Positions 11,514 through 24,500 of a DNA stretch of 64,000 bases are shown here, one piece after another (position 1 is the first letter of the stretch; every line of letters begins with the position of its first letter). This DNA is from Luidia sarsii (taxonomy: Eukaryota; Echinodermata; Asteroidea; Paxillosida; Luidiidae). The translations under genes were made by a program, and so were the position numbers. The stretch covers positions 17,558,968 through 17,622,967 of the forward strand of contig OX465102.1 in NCBI GenBank assembly GCA_949987565.1. Reading direction: 5' to 3'. The notes beneath the pieces are model-generated. The model worked only from the letters and a program-made list of their open reading frames with translations. It did no database searches and was not told where the DNA came from.

Positions 11514-14011
11514 AAGAATGGGGGAGTGGAAGGACTACCCTCAGCCAGGTAGCACCCAAGAACACTTCACAGGCTTGCAGTTGTGGAACGGACTCCCTTA
11601 GGCATCCGGTGAGGCCAGGGTCGAGGAGCAGCTCTCAGTCGGGAGCGTGATACCCCCTTGGCCTGTAGTCACCATTTCCACTGATTGAATTGCGATTCAA
11701 AAACGTTTCGTGCTCACACAGGCTAAAAAAAAAACCTGAAATGACCAAAGTGCCTAACAAAGAAAGCAGCCTTAGACTGACCGCAGCAGACATATACTGC
11801 ACTTGTACATAAACCTGAAGGTTAAAACTTGCCAAGTAATGTAAATATTATAAAGCTTTCATGTATATCCAAAGTTTTCTTTTTTTATATTGTTATGTAT
11901 GATTTGATAAAGTTGAAAGTATTACATGTAGTTAGTTTTTGAGGTATTGCTTGCAAATGGGTCAGAAAGTGAAGAATGGTCCTTGACCAATCAAATGGAC
12001 TTAGGCCAAATATACCGTAGATAAAAAAAATACTACATAGAAAGGTTAGGAAGTGAAATGCAGCAGCAGAGCAGATAATGGTCAATGGTTTAAAACCCGG
12101 CTTAGGCTCCGGCTTTGTCTTTCGCTATTTCATCCAAGTACAAGCCGTAAAAACCAGAGACCTTTGGCTTTGTTCTGACACTGTGTTTTGGAAAAAAGAA
12201 TCCAAAGCTTCAACTTCAACAGTCAACACAGAACTCTAACCTGTGTTTTCAGCTTTTTGGATAGCAGAGACGAAGCCGGAGCTAAAAGAGTGTTTGCCAT
12301 TAGTCATTACATAAGCAGCTGGTGGCCATCTTGTTTGATGAAACACTCGACTAATGCTCAGCAATTTGCCAAGGCTGAGCTTAATATGATTCCCAACTAG
12401 ACCTCAACAAAGGATTTGACCCCCTCCCCCCCCAAAAAAAAAAAACCACTGATGAAATGGACTGCCACAATCCATGAACAAAGCCAGACAGTAACTGTGT
12501 TTTCAAATCGGAAATCCAATAAGGGGTTTCCCTACTGCATATGTATAATCAGTACTGTATACTCAGTACCTTGCCCGAATGCCTGCTGAAAATTACAGGT
12601 CGGCTGAGGGTTTTTGATAAAAACTGATAGCCACTTTGCACAGGGCCACTTTTTAGAGCCCATGACCACCACACAGTGGTTTTTGAATTCAAGGGTATGT
12701 GCCATTATCAAAACACGGTAAACAATTGGTAACAGCAAACAGCAGTGTAATGAATCAATGAGAGCACACTATGCGTACGAGCGAGTTGAACCTGGCACAA
12801 TCTGGACATGTGTGTGGTTTTTGTCATGCCACATGTTGTTTTGTGGCCGGCTGAAAAGAGTCTTTGTTTACAATGGAAGGGCTTGGTTCACAGCAGCACC
12901 ACCGGTGTTTTGAATTCACAGGTCTGGGCGCAAAGTGATCGAGGCAATTCCTCATTGAAGAGTATTCTGACTGATGCAAAATTGTTTCTGAAATCCAGGA
13001 TGATGTTGGGTTAAGCCGACCGCATAATGTCTTCCTCATGCCGACCATTCAATGGATGGCCAGAATCTTATGTCAGACAGACAAAAAAAAACAAGTAGAG
13101 TTTGTAGACTAGATTCGAAATGTAGTTGATAGCTGCATTCTCATTTATTTCATCCACACAAACTGAGCGGAGCAGCCTGTACATGTTATTGTCCATAGAT
13201 AGTTATTCAAATTTTTTTTTTTTAAACCAAGCATTATTATAATTCAAATCATGTATTTAACGTATGTGGTATAAATAATAGCCTGAAATGACAAGGAGAA
13301 AAGGTTTTGATTTTTGTACCAAAAAAATGAATCCACCGAATCTGAACAGTAATTTAAAAAAGAAAAGAAGGTATAATGGATGATTGAAACTGAGCGGTAT
13401 TTCAATATTGTATATTTGTGGGGATCTAGATACACACATTGTACACACTCTAATTGGCTTGATAGTTGACGGAAGGTAATAAGCTGTAGCCAAATACCAG
13501 TTAGCTTCACAATAACGACAATACACAAGACAATATGAGGACTGTGCAGTAGGAGTGTTGAGGTAACAATGTATTTTGTGCAGTGGGAGTGAAAAGATGG
13601 CCGACCGATCAGTAAAGGCATGGCTGCCTTCCAATTCTGTCATGATGTGTATTAAAAACACCATTTTACTTTTATTCTGAGGCATTAGAGCACATTGAGT
13701 TGTGCAAGCCTTTTATTCTATTTCAATTTCACTGCCAGTGTACATTCAGTACCAGACCATTCAAACTTGTATGCAATCACGACATGATTTGGAAGACAAG
13801 ACAGCCCTCTGCCCTGTCTGAAATCAATGGCTAATGGCTTCAAATTACACACTAGTCTATGGAGGCCGTTCAGCTAGCGGCTGCAACCTCTTCCTGTAGA
13901 CTTGTGCGTTATCCCAAGCCACAGCCACTGATTCAAACACGGCCTGTTGATGCGTAATGTGACATAAATACCAATCACCAGTACCCAATCTGTTTTACTT
14001 CCACCAATAAA
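11514..14011 (+). other. Probable protocadherin 3' UTR and downstream sequence
   Basis: No coding exon recognised over about 2.5 kb of AT-rich sequence. An AATAAA at 14006-14011 (followed by AAGTC) is a candidate polyadenylation signal. Fragments of the SINE-B tail (about 12517-12600) and of a minus-oriented dispersed repeat containing CTGAAAAGAGTCTTTG (about 12807-12900) are embedded. The UTR length is inference. Confidence 0.4.
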
Positions 14012-14453
14012 AAGTCAAAAATTTAGTCGGCATATATCATGTTGTGTTTGAGTTTTGCGATGAGTGAGTTGAACATCTTCAGTTCATTACTAAGTTTCAA
14101 AGTTACAAATCAGAAATAAAATTAAAAAAAACCTTTTTTTCTCAAACTCCTCATTGTCTTGTCAAAATCTCTGAAGAGTCGACGTGTATCAGCCACATTG
14201 CCATGGGAGCAAAGGGTTCTCAAACTTTGTCTCTGGCTCAGTTTTTATCTGCGAATTTGCATCATCAAATAGGTTGGATAGTGTTTCTTGGTCGAGGTTG
14301 AAGCTCCAAAATAGGGAAATCTTCAAAGCCCCAAACTCAATTCCGTTATTCAACAGCTCTGTTACTTGCAAAACTGGGGGTATGATCCCTGGAGATAAAC
14401 AACTAGATAATTTGTTTTTAAAAAAAGTTAAAAAGTTTCCAGTCTGATTCTCA

Positions 14454-14459
14454 TTTATT
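14454..14459 (-). terminator. Candidate poly(A) signal for DNAJA3 (AATAAA)
   Basis: AATAAA on the minus strand, about 940 bases downstream of the distal DNAJA3 stop codon. It is the first canonical hexamer I noticed on this strand in that interval. Low confidence because the region is AT-rich. Confidence 0.3.
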
Positions 14460-14489
14460 TGGCATTGCTTGACTTATTAAAACTGAAAA

Positions 14490-14750
14490 AGCTGCATCCA
14501 CTTTGTGTGATCCCAGAGCTGCCGTAGGCCCCTAGCCAGTTGTTTGCATCTGAATGAAAATGGACATGATCCCTGAAGATACACGGCAGTTGATGGCTAC
14601 ATGCTTCTGACTGGAGCCCCATCCCAGCAAAGAGTATTTGAGTATATAGGCTGAATAGCTCAGATGGTAAGAGCGCTTAGTATGCATAAGCAGAGGACTG
14701 AAGTTCAAGTCCTGGTCCAGTCAAAATTTTCTCGGCCACTTTTCAAAATT
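14490..14750 (+). repeat. tRNA-like SINE (family A), long copy
   Basis: Contains GCATCCACTTTGTGTGATCC, then a CGGCAGTTGATGG block and a CTTCTGACTGGAGCCCCA block. Next comes the tRNA-like region with A-box-like TAGCTCAGATGGTAAGAGCG and B-box-like AGTTCAAGTCC. The same block order at other loci (3.4, 16.9, 21.6, 31.9, 52.9, 62.9 kb) shows a family about 300-400 bp long. Confidence 0.65.
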
Positions 14751-15395
14751 GTTCAAGAAGTTCCCAGTCAGATATTCCTTGATTGTGACAGTTATTAAAT
14801 GCCTCTGACTTTGCCCACACCCCAACAGAGTCAGTTTGAGAAGCTGGCTTTCAGGTTTAACCTCTTGTGTTAACAGTCTTCCATAATATGGTACATGCAT
14901 TAACAATTCCAATCCGAGCCGTTTTGTACATGTTGAACCGAAAACATTTTTGTGCGTGCTGAACCGAAAACATATACCCCATCTAGCGATAAAACCACAG
15001 ACAGGCATTGCCCATGGGCCATAAGTTAACCTTTCTTTTGAAAGTGAAAATTTATCAGTTTGGACTTCTCAATCACATGGCCATTGCAGACTGTCTGACC
15101 ACTTGCATCCGAAGAATTGGAGGTCAAATCAAAAATGGCAAATTGTTTTCGAGACGCGATTTTCTCAAAGAGGGCAGCATCCGAAAGGCTTTTTCGCCCA
15201 TCAGAAGGACTGATGGATGTCATGATCCACATCATGATTAGCGCGATTTAAAAATCAAACTTTGAGGGCGATTTTATCTATCGTCGCCATTGTGTGAACA
15301 GCAAGCGTTGGTGGATTGAACTTAAAGTGTGGTTTTCCCAGTGGTGCCAATGGTGAGTCGTACCTTCAGTGTCCCACGAGGGCACCGCAGCGGCG

Positions 15396-15565
15396 CTACG
15401 ACTTGGACGAGGTCCGCTTTGTGTCGTCCTCCGTGTCGTCAATGTCGTTGGCCACCTTGCGGGCCGGGATGTCCGGGAGGATGGGGCTGGGGCCGGAGGT
15501 CGCGTGCAGGCAGCTGCGAATCTTGCTGATGAGACCGTCTGGGTCGGAGGTCACGATCTTGCCCC
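15396..15565 (-). CDS. DNAJA3: DNAJA3 distal alternative last exon
   Basis: 56 codons entered in phase 1 after CTCCAG, ending TAG at 15396-15398. It encodes a segment with D-G-L-I-S-K-I near the start and an acidic, Lys/Ser-rich end. The phase matches exon 9, so it can replace the proximal terminal exon. The D-G-L-I-S-K block resembles the G-F-x-x-K-L block of the proximal exon. Confidence 0.75.
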
Positions 15566-18500
15566 CTGGAGTCAAAAGAAGTCCAAACAATGTGGATGTT
15601 TTATGACAAACTGACCAACGAGAACAAACTACCGTAATGAACAAAACTCCTGCATGAAGTCAAATTAGAAGCCACGTTTTCAACTTTCACACCAAATGAT
15701 AACATATTGCAATATACTGCAGAGGAATTGTATGATCATTTGATATAAAATAGTTATTAGAATCATTAAAAATGTACTTTTTGAATGACAGTAAATCAAT
15801 TTTTCTAGAAATATCTAGCAAGTCCTCATTAAATTTACACTGAAACTTAACTGAAGTCACATTTCATGTTGTAACACCAGGTTCACAAATGTGTTCAGAT
15901 CGACCTTCACAAGGTGGTCAATATGGTAGAGAAGTCAAGAAACCATGCAACATTCATAATGGTGGTGCATGGCAAAAAGGGCACCAGACTATTCCACAGG
16001 GATTAGACTACCGCTGATAGGGAGGCAAATGACTTGTACAAGTATGCATTGTAAAACGAGAAAACGCCAACAAGATTCATGGTGGTTGTCATTTTTGTTT
16101 TAGCGCAAACACGACATCATTCCAACATCACCTTTAACTGTGATCTTCCAACGCCCCAAAAATACCATTTTTTTTTTCTCAAACAAACTTAAAATGTAAA
16201 ACATTTTCTCGTGCTTTTGGACCAAACATAATACTTGCTCAACCACAATTCCAAATGGCCTGATACAGATTACATGGTCTCAGTTTCCACAAACTTTGAC
16301 AATTAAGCTTCCCTCAAGCTTAATCTGCACACCAACTCCATGAATATACCTCGGAACCATAGACAAGCCAGAATTTCATGAGATTGGGGGATATTTTCCA
16401 GATTCTAAGACAAATTTTCACTCGCGCACTCCCAAAGTCCCAATTTTGGATGGGTTATGGGAGAGAGAGACAGAGCGCCGACAAAGCATACTCAACAAGT
16501 CATTGGCCTACCTGCAGCGATGGCAGCCTATCGCGCAGGTGGGCACGGCTACAGAGCGAGGGCGCTAATGCCCCCGCACACGCTCAATGAGTTTGCGGAA
16601 GAAGCCGGGCTCTTTTTCCTTCTCGTCGTCCGACAGAGTCTCCTCTGCCTGTGGCTCTAAAGGCATTAAAAACAAAAAACAAAAACAGTTTGGGGGAAAA
16701 GCGGTACAGCAAGGAAAGGGGGCAACACGGATTTAACTTCAGGGGTGCCAAAACTTGCAACAACCTACCACAACATCAGTAATCAAGTCTCTCAATTCAA
16801 ACAGTCAGAAACTGACTGGAAACGTTGACATTTTTGAAACATGGTTAAAGGAAACTGGACCACGACTTAAACCCGAGACCTCTGGCATTGCTTGCCGTCG
16901 CTCTTACCATCTGAGCTATCCAGCCCCTAGATGACGTTCTCCCAAATAGTCAACTAGTCTTTTCCAGGGTGGGGGGCAGGGCACCAGCCACGAGTACACA
17001 CTGCCCGAAACATTGAGTTACCAGCTCTCTTCAGAGCCACACACTCTGTGTTAACCTCTTGGTACTTCCGCCGTGTAAACCTTCTTCCAAAGAAAATGTA
17101 GCTCAGGTGGGATTCGAACCCACGCCTTGGGCTTTCGAGCCCAGAGCTAGTAACCCACTTTGACTTGGCCAAGAAGCCCTTCAATGTCGCTCATAGGGGA
17201 CAGGCCACCTCTACTCACCGTCATTTGTCTTGGTCGTTCCATCCACGGAGCCAGACACACCAGCCTCCTCCTCCGCAAATGCCAACAATAGCGCCCTCTG
17301 TTTACTGGATAAATTCCTGCCCCCCCCAAAAAAAAAAAAGGAAAGAAGAAGTGATTACTTCACAGCCGAATACGAAAGAAGTCTTTCAGATATCTCATCA
17401 TGATTCATCCTGAGAGGACTTTTTTGGGCCCGAGATAATTCTTTTCTTTTTTTGTTCTTATTATTTTTTTCTTTTCTGAATTTCAGGGGATTTGAGTCAG
17501 GAAGGCATTGTAGGAGTGCATAATTCCAAGCAATTTCCGAGATCTGTAATTATGAATTACTTAATCACAAATGGGATTGTGAATGGTAACCCCCAGTCAA
17601 GGGACATAAACACACTAACACAGTAGTTCCATTACTGGGATGGAGTAGATAACCACTTTATGCCACGACCTCCGAATTTGGAGCGCCGCTGGACACCACT
17701 ATTGTTCAACTCTTAAACAGAGACATTTTTCAGCCTCCTGCAAACAATTTGTGGCATGACACACGATAATGCCAGGTTTGACTCGCTTGTACACATAGTC
17801 CGTAGTTAGCAACCTATCTTAATGGAAATTAGGAATACTACTGCTAAAAAAGAGGAATCACAGAGCAAACTACAGTGCAAATAGGAATACTTGTGTATCT
17901 CCAAACCAAAAAATCAAAAAATCTGTTGTCAAGAGCTTGTAAAACGTGATAATTTTTTACCCAAAATCAGGAATGATTCCTCCAAAATAGGAATGGTTGG
18001 CAGCTATGTGTCTGCTCTCATTGATTTATTTCACAAATTAATTTCACACCAAACAACGTGGTTGTCATGGGCACTGAAAAGTGGCACAGTGCAAAGTGGC
18101 TCACGCATTCTAAACAATGATCATGAGAGCTTCAGGTTTGCTTTGAAATCTGCGGCTGTGACTTACGTTGGCACCTGTATCTTGATGTGGACGTAGTGGT
18201 CTCCATAGCCGTAGCCATTGACTCTGCTAATCCCTTTGCCTGGTAACCGGATCCGTGTGTGGGATTGCGTGCCCCCCGGGATCTGTCAACAGAGGGGTGA
18301 AAAAAGGTCAGACAGTCTACAGACCTGTAGAGAGGCTATAGAACATGACAGTCTACAGACCTCTAGATAGCCTATAGAACACAACAGTCTACAGACTTCT
18401 TGGGGGCTACAGAACATGAGTCTACAGACCTGTAGAGAGGCTATAGAACATGACAGTCTACAGACCTCCAAGGAGGCTATAGAACTCAACAGTCTACTGA

Positions 18501-21500
18501 CCTTTAGCGAGGCTATAGAACATGAGTCTACATACCTCTAAGGAGGCTATAGAACATGACAATCCCCAGATCTCTTTGGAGGCTATAGAACATGACAGTA
18601 TATAGACTTCCGAGGAGGCAATAGAACTCAACAGTCTACACCTTTTGGGAGGCTATAGAACATGAGTCTACAGACCCTCTAAGGAGGCTATAGAACATGA
18701 CAATCCACAGATCTCTTTGGAGGCTATAGAACATGACAGTATATAGACCTCCGAGGAGGCAATAGAACTCAACAGTCTACACCTTTTGGGAGGCTATAGA
18801 ACATGAGTCTACAGACCCTCTAAGGAGGCTATAGAACATGACAATCCACAGATCTCTTTGGAGGCTTTAGAACATGACAGTCTATAGACTTCCACAGAAG
18901 CTAAAGACAACAGAGGATATACACAATCCATGCAGACTTCCATAGAACCTCTACACCTCCATAGGGGATACAGACCACATGCCTCCTACCTACACTCACT
19001 AAACTGCCCATTGGTCTTCCACACAGTCTGCGCACTCACATTGAGGTGAATACTATCGTAGATGCCCTTGATCTTCAGACTGCCTCCGAGGGCGGCCTGG
19101 GTGAAGCTGACCGTCACGTCCGAGTGGACATCCGCCCCATCCCGCCGGAAGGTCTGGCTGCGGGCCACGCGGAATGTGACAAAGAGCTCCCTGCTGCCGA
19201 CCGGCATCCGGACTGTCTGGCCGTCCTCCACACCTGGACCCATCAGGGATTGGCAGAGAGGGAGTGGGAGAGAGGGAGGGGGAGAGAGAGGGAGAGAGAT
19301 GGAGAGAGAGGGAGATAGAGGGAGAGAGAGGGAGAAAGAGGGAGAAAGAGGGAGAGGGAGAGAGAGCAAGTCGAATCAGTCGAATGGTAGGGCCTGTATC
19401 TTCATCACTTCACACAGAGACCTCAGACATCTGATTGCTGGTGGTGTTGCTGTGTGCTGGGCCCTCCAAATTTTAAACAAGGACTCTTTTCAGCCTACAA
19501 CAAAACAATGTGCCATGACAAAAGCCACACATAGCTCGCTCGAACACATAGTGCATTCATATTGTTTCATTTCACAGGTAGCCATTGTGCCTGATTGTTT
19601 GGCAAGTTTTAAAAATGGAACATTGTTTTAAAGACAAACCACACGGCTACAGCCGCAAGCTGTCGGCTTTCATAGGCTTGTGTGTAAACGGAAGCCGCAG
19701 CCGATGCATTCAGAAACGGCCTGAGGAGCTAGCGGGAGTGCTCTGTTGGCCGAGTTCACGCCCCGGTGTCCAAGGAGCGAGGCCTACCTGCTGGAACAGG
19801 CACGGTGACTTTCTTGCGCTGCATGGTGGTACCGGCCCCTCGGCAGGTCATGCAGGGAACCGTGATGATGACCCTGGTGCCCCTGCACTGCCGGCACGTT
19901 GTCCGCATGACAAAGGGGCCAGTGTTGATGGTTTCCTAAAAGGCATCGAGAGGCAGACGAGAGAACGGTTGACTGTATGGTCAAAAGTCATCCCCGTGGT
20001 AGACTTTAACAATGTCACTGTTACTTATGACCAATCACAAGACGGTGAGTGACCATACGGCCTATGATAACTTACGACTGGTTACCCATCGTAAGGCCAC
20101 ACAATCATACGGCCTATCATAACTTAAGACTGGTTAACCATCGTAAGGCCACACAATCATACGGCCAATCATACCTTAAGACTGGTTACCCATCGTAAGA
20201 CCATACAATCATACTGCCTATCATAACTTAAGACTGGTTACCCATCGTAAGACCACACAATCATACGGCCTATCATAACTTAAGACTGGTTAACCATCGT
20301 AAGGCCACACAATCATACGGCCTATCATAACTTAAGACTGGTTAACCATCGTAAGGCCACACAATCATACGGCCTATCATAACTTAAGACTGGTTACCCA
20401 TCGTAAGGCCAAACAATCATACGGCCTATCATAACTTAAGACTGGTTAACCATCGTAAGGCCACACAATCATACGGCCTATCATAACTTAAGACTGGTTA
20501 ACCATCATAAGGCTGTACATCCATACGGCCTATCATAACTTAAGACTGGTTACCAAGAGTAACCAAGTGGAAAATGTCCCAGGCTGTCCGCACTGGACTT
20601 AAAATGGCAAAAGTTCCCATCATCTCAGTAAGTTTTACCCCCCCCCCCAAAAAAAAGTCCAGTGTGGAAGATTTCACATTGCCATCCTCAGTCAGTACAA
20701 ATGAACTAAAGATCACTCGACATTACTAAATGCAGAAGACAAGGGTTGTCTGAGGCCTGAAGCGATCTCTCACCTGCCCTGTCCCGTTGCATCGGTGGCA
20801 CTTGGTGGTCTTGGTACCCGGCTCAGCCCGGTTCCCTTTACACCGATCGCACGTGTCCTCCATGCTGAGGCTGACATCCTTGTTCACCCCCCGGGCGGCC
20901 TCGCTGAACGTCAGATCCATCATGACCTGGCAGGAAAGCCAATTCCGAGGCATTAACCCTAACGCTTTTGCACCTCCCGCACAGGACACACACTGTATAC
21001 CGCAATTTACCACAGTGCCCTCAGGGGTGCAGGCTCACATACCACAGGATACCACAAAAAAAACACGCTGTGGTATGTCGTGGTGTATGGCCCTCATCCT
21101 CCCACAGGAAAAACCATGTGTGGTTAATTGTGGTTTCAATGCCGGTTAGGGTTTTAAGGAAAAAGGAAACAAGAGTCGATGGGCGAATCCCAAGCCCAGC
21201 TTCTGGTATATCTCTGTCAACAGGCAATCGGGCCAAGCACCAAGCACTCAGTGCTTGATATATGTACGTCGAGTAGGGTACCGGTAGACCCTCTGTGATA
21301 ACCACACCCCCACTGAGCCCCACCCAACGAGTCTCTCGGTGCACACCCCATCCAATGAGTCTCAGGGGTGTGTTCTACAGGAGCAGACGGGGCAAAAAGC
21401 AAAGCTGGCCACTGTAATGCTAACAAATAAAGTGCTCAGGGGTACTGTGGTGCACACAGGGCTCTCCCAATCCATCCACATTACCGCATTAAAAAATTAA

Positions 21501-24500
21501 AGCCAAAAGAAAACCACAACCACCATACCTTTATAGTGGATGGTTTAGTTGTATCAAATCACAGGCTCAATGCTTCTGACTGGTGCCCCCACAAAGATTA
21601 GGACTCTTGTCAAAAAATCGGTTGGGTATCAGATGATTTGACCCGTCCGATGTTATTTCCACCGGAGAGCCATCGTGTAGTACAGTACAATCGGTTTTCT
21701 ACCGGGGGAAATTTTATCGGTCGGATGAATTCAACCGGCACTCAACCGATGATCTTTTTGACAAGAGACCTTAGTTGGCTGTTAATGAAGGCTGTCATCA
21801 AAGGGCTGGATAGCTCAGATGGTAAAGAGTGCTGGTATGCAAAACCAGAGGTCTCGGGGTTGGAGAGATTACTGGGTTTTGGGCTGACCTCGTGGCCTCG
21901 GTCGATGCCGCCGAAGATGGAGTCTCCAAAGTTGTTCATGTCGCCGCCGCCGCCGCCGCCGAAACCAGCGCTGCCAAAGATCTTACGGAAGAGCTCCTCA
22001 GGGTCTACGTGCTGGGCCTGCTGCCACTGGCCCTGCTGGAACCCACGGGCCCCGCCAAACCCGGCTGCTCCCATCGTGTCGTAATCCCGCCTCCTCGCCT
22101 CGTCCCCGAGAACCTGAAGGCCAAAAAAACCCCCAGAACATGAGTCTACAGACCTTTAGAGAGGCTATAGAACATGACAGTCTACAGACCTCTAGAGAGG
22201 CTACAGAACATGACAGTCTACAGACCTCTAGAGAGCCTATAGAACACAACAGTCTACAGACTTCTCGGGGGCTATAGAACACAAGTTTACAGACCTGTAG
22301 AGATGCTATAGAACATGACAGTCTACAGACCTCCAAGGAGGCTATAGAACTCAACAGTCTACAGACCTTTAGGGAGGCTATAGAACATGAGTCTACATAC
22401 CTCTAAGGAGGCTATAGAACATGACAATCCACAAACCTCTTTGGAGGCTATAGAACATGACAATCCACAGATCTCTTTGGAGGCTATAGAACATGACAGT
22501 CTATAGACTTCCACAGAAGCTAAAGACAACAGAGGATATACACAGCAGACTTCCATAGAACCTCTACACCTCCATAGGGGCTACAGACCACATGCCTCCA
22601 TAGTGGTTGTGGTTTCAAATCAGCTCATGCAATTTAATGAGGGTTTGCCCTACTCGATGTAGTGCTCAGGGCTTTGCCCAATTTCCACATCGGGGCGGGA
22701 ATTGAAACCTGCTTTCTAGTGCAGACATCTTCACCGCTGGACCACCGAGCTGGTCAAGGTCTTGTGGCAGATTTTGAATCTGTATAGCGACAGGTACCGC
22801 TTTACATTATAACTATAACACGATTTGTTTTGCGTTGAGGAGAATGTAATTCAACGAGGGTCTTCCCTATTTGACATAATAAGCTGCTACTGAGAACTTT
22901 ACCTAGGGCTTGGGTTTGAATATATTAGATGAAGACAAGGTAATCCCTATTTCACCAGGGGGGTGAAAGTCTTTTCTTAGGTGTCTTCTTTATCCCCTGG
23001 GCACTGAAGTGTAAGGGTGTGTTGATTAAAGAAATCACCCTTGGGCCTACCATAGAATAAATTAAACAGTGATTTGTTTCAGCATGCACTGGCACTTAAG
23101 TACATGTAGCTCTCTTAAATCATTTGACCCAGATCAGGGACTTTCTCTCAGATGGTGAAAGGTATGGTGAAAGGTATTGCTCAGGCAGCGAACGGTTCAT
23201 CAAAATGACACTTACTGCATGAAAATACAAAGAGTCAAACCAACGCTAGAATAGACCAGGGACTGGGGGGGGGGGTCGATTGGTGCTAACCTCGTATGCC
23301 TCAGCAATTTCAGAAAACTTCTTGGCAGCATCTTTGTTGTTCTTGTTCCTGTCGGGGTGGTACTTTTTGGCCAGCTATGAGATGGCGAGAGAGGGGAAAC
23401 AAGAAAAATCAATCAACAACCTGTGCCGTGGAATGATCTTCATCCATGTTCAACCGTGATGCCTGTCTATTGTGTGTGCGTTACCACAGCTATTAATAGT
23501 GCCCATGTTTTGTTACATGCGGACTGCACAAGTACAAAAGTTATCCATGTTTGGGGCCAGGCCACTGTGTGTTGGCTGAGTGAGCATCAAGTACAGAGTA
23601 AGGAATCGGTACCTGTGAGGTTTCCCCCCAAGACTCTTTTTGTGAGTACAAGGAGGTAACCGATCACTTGCTCAACAGAGTTTGGCACACAGTGGATACA
23701 TGTGCTAGCTTAAGGTTCCATACTGTAAGTCACAAAACCCACTGGGAATGGGTCTGATTCACTGAAGGACTGTACATGAGTGTGGGAACATGCTTTGCCA
23801 GCAGAAATCCTGCATGCATCACGGTATACATGCTGGGCTGGATTTCACGAAGCCTTACGATGCATTGTAACTCAAAATACAATCGATAACCCATCGTACA
23901 TGTAAGTTGAAATGGGCCGTATGTTTTTTTTTGGGGGGGGGTACATCACTCATCGTCTTGCGATTGATCGCAAGTTACGATAGGCTTGATGAAAACGACT
24001 GCCGGAGAGTGGAGTGTCTTTGTCTGGCAGTCATCTTTCGAGTCTGACAGTGACCACCCCTGCCCACTAAAGCCATGTCCGCATTGGACTTTTTTCGGGC
24101 AGTCTTACCGAGATGATGGGAACTTTTACCGAGACGATGGTAACTTTTACCGAGACGATGGGAACTTTTCCCATTTTAAGTCCAGTGCGGACAGCCTTGG
24201 ACGTTTTTCTCTCAGTAACTTTTCCCGAGTCCAGCTGTTAGTTTTACCGGCCAACTTCTGCCCAGGAAAAGTTACCTGGTCACTTTTACCGAGACGATAA
24301 GTCCAGTGCAGACAGTGCACGCAGAGCGAGTCGGTAAAAGCGGCTCACGGGAGCGAGGTCATGCTGCACAGGTCACCACGCATGCGTTGTGCATTATATC
24401 AATGCTGTGCGGCCACAGTTTCCAGTGCGTTTTTCTGTATTTTTGCACGCTATCATGGCGGATTTTATTATTCATACAGTCGGAAATTTGGTTGGTGCTA

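Noticed and set aside
17098..17180. Working tRNA-Ser(CGA) gene
   Set aside because: T arm and box motifs are good, but the acceptor stem does not pair and the anticodon loop is malformed.
20045..20555. CRISPR-like array of regular repeats
   Set aside because: Units are contiguous 52-bp tandem repeats without unique spacers, in an animal intron.
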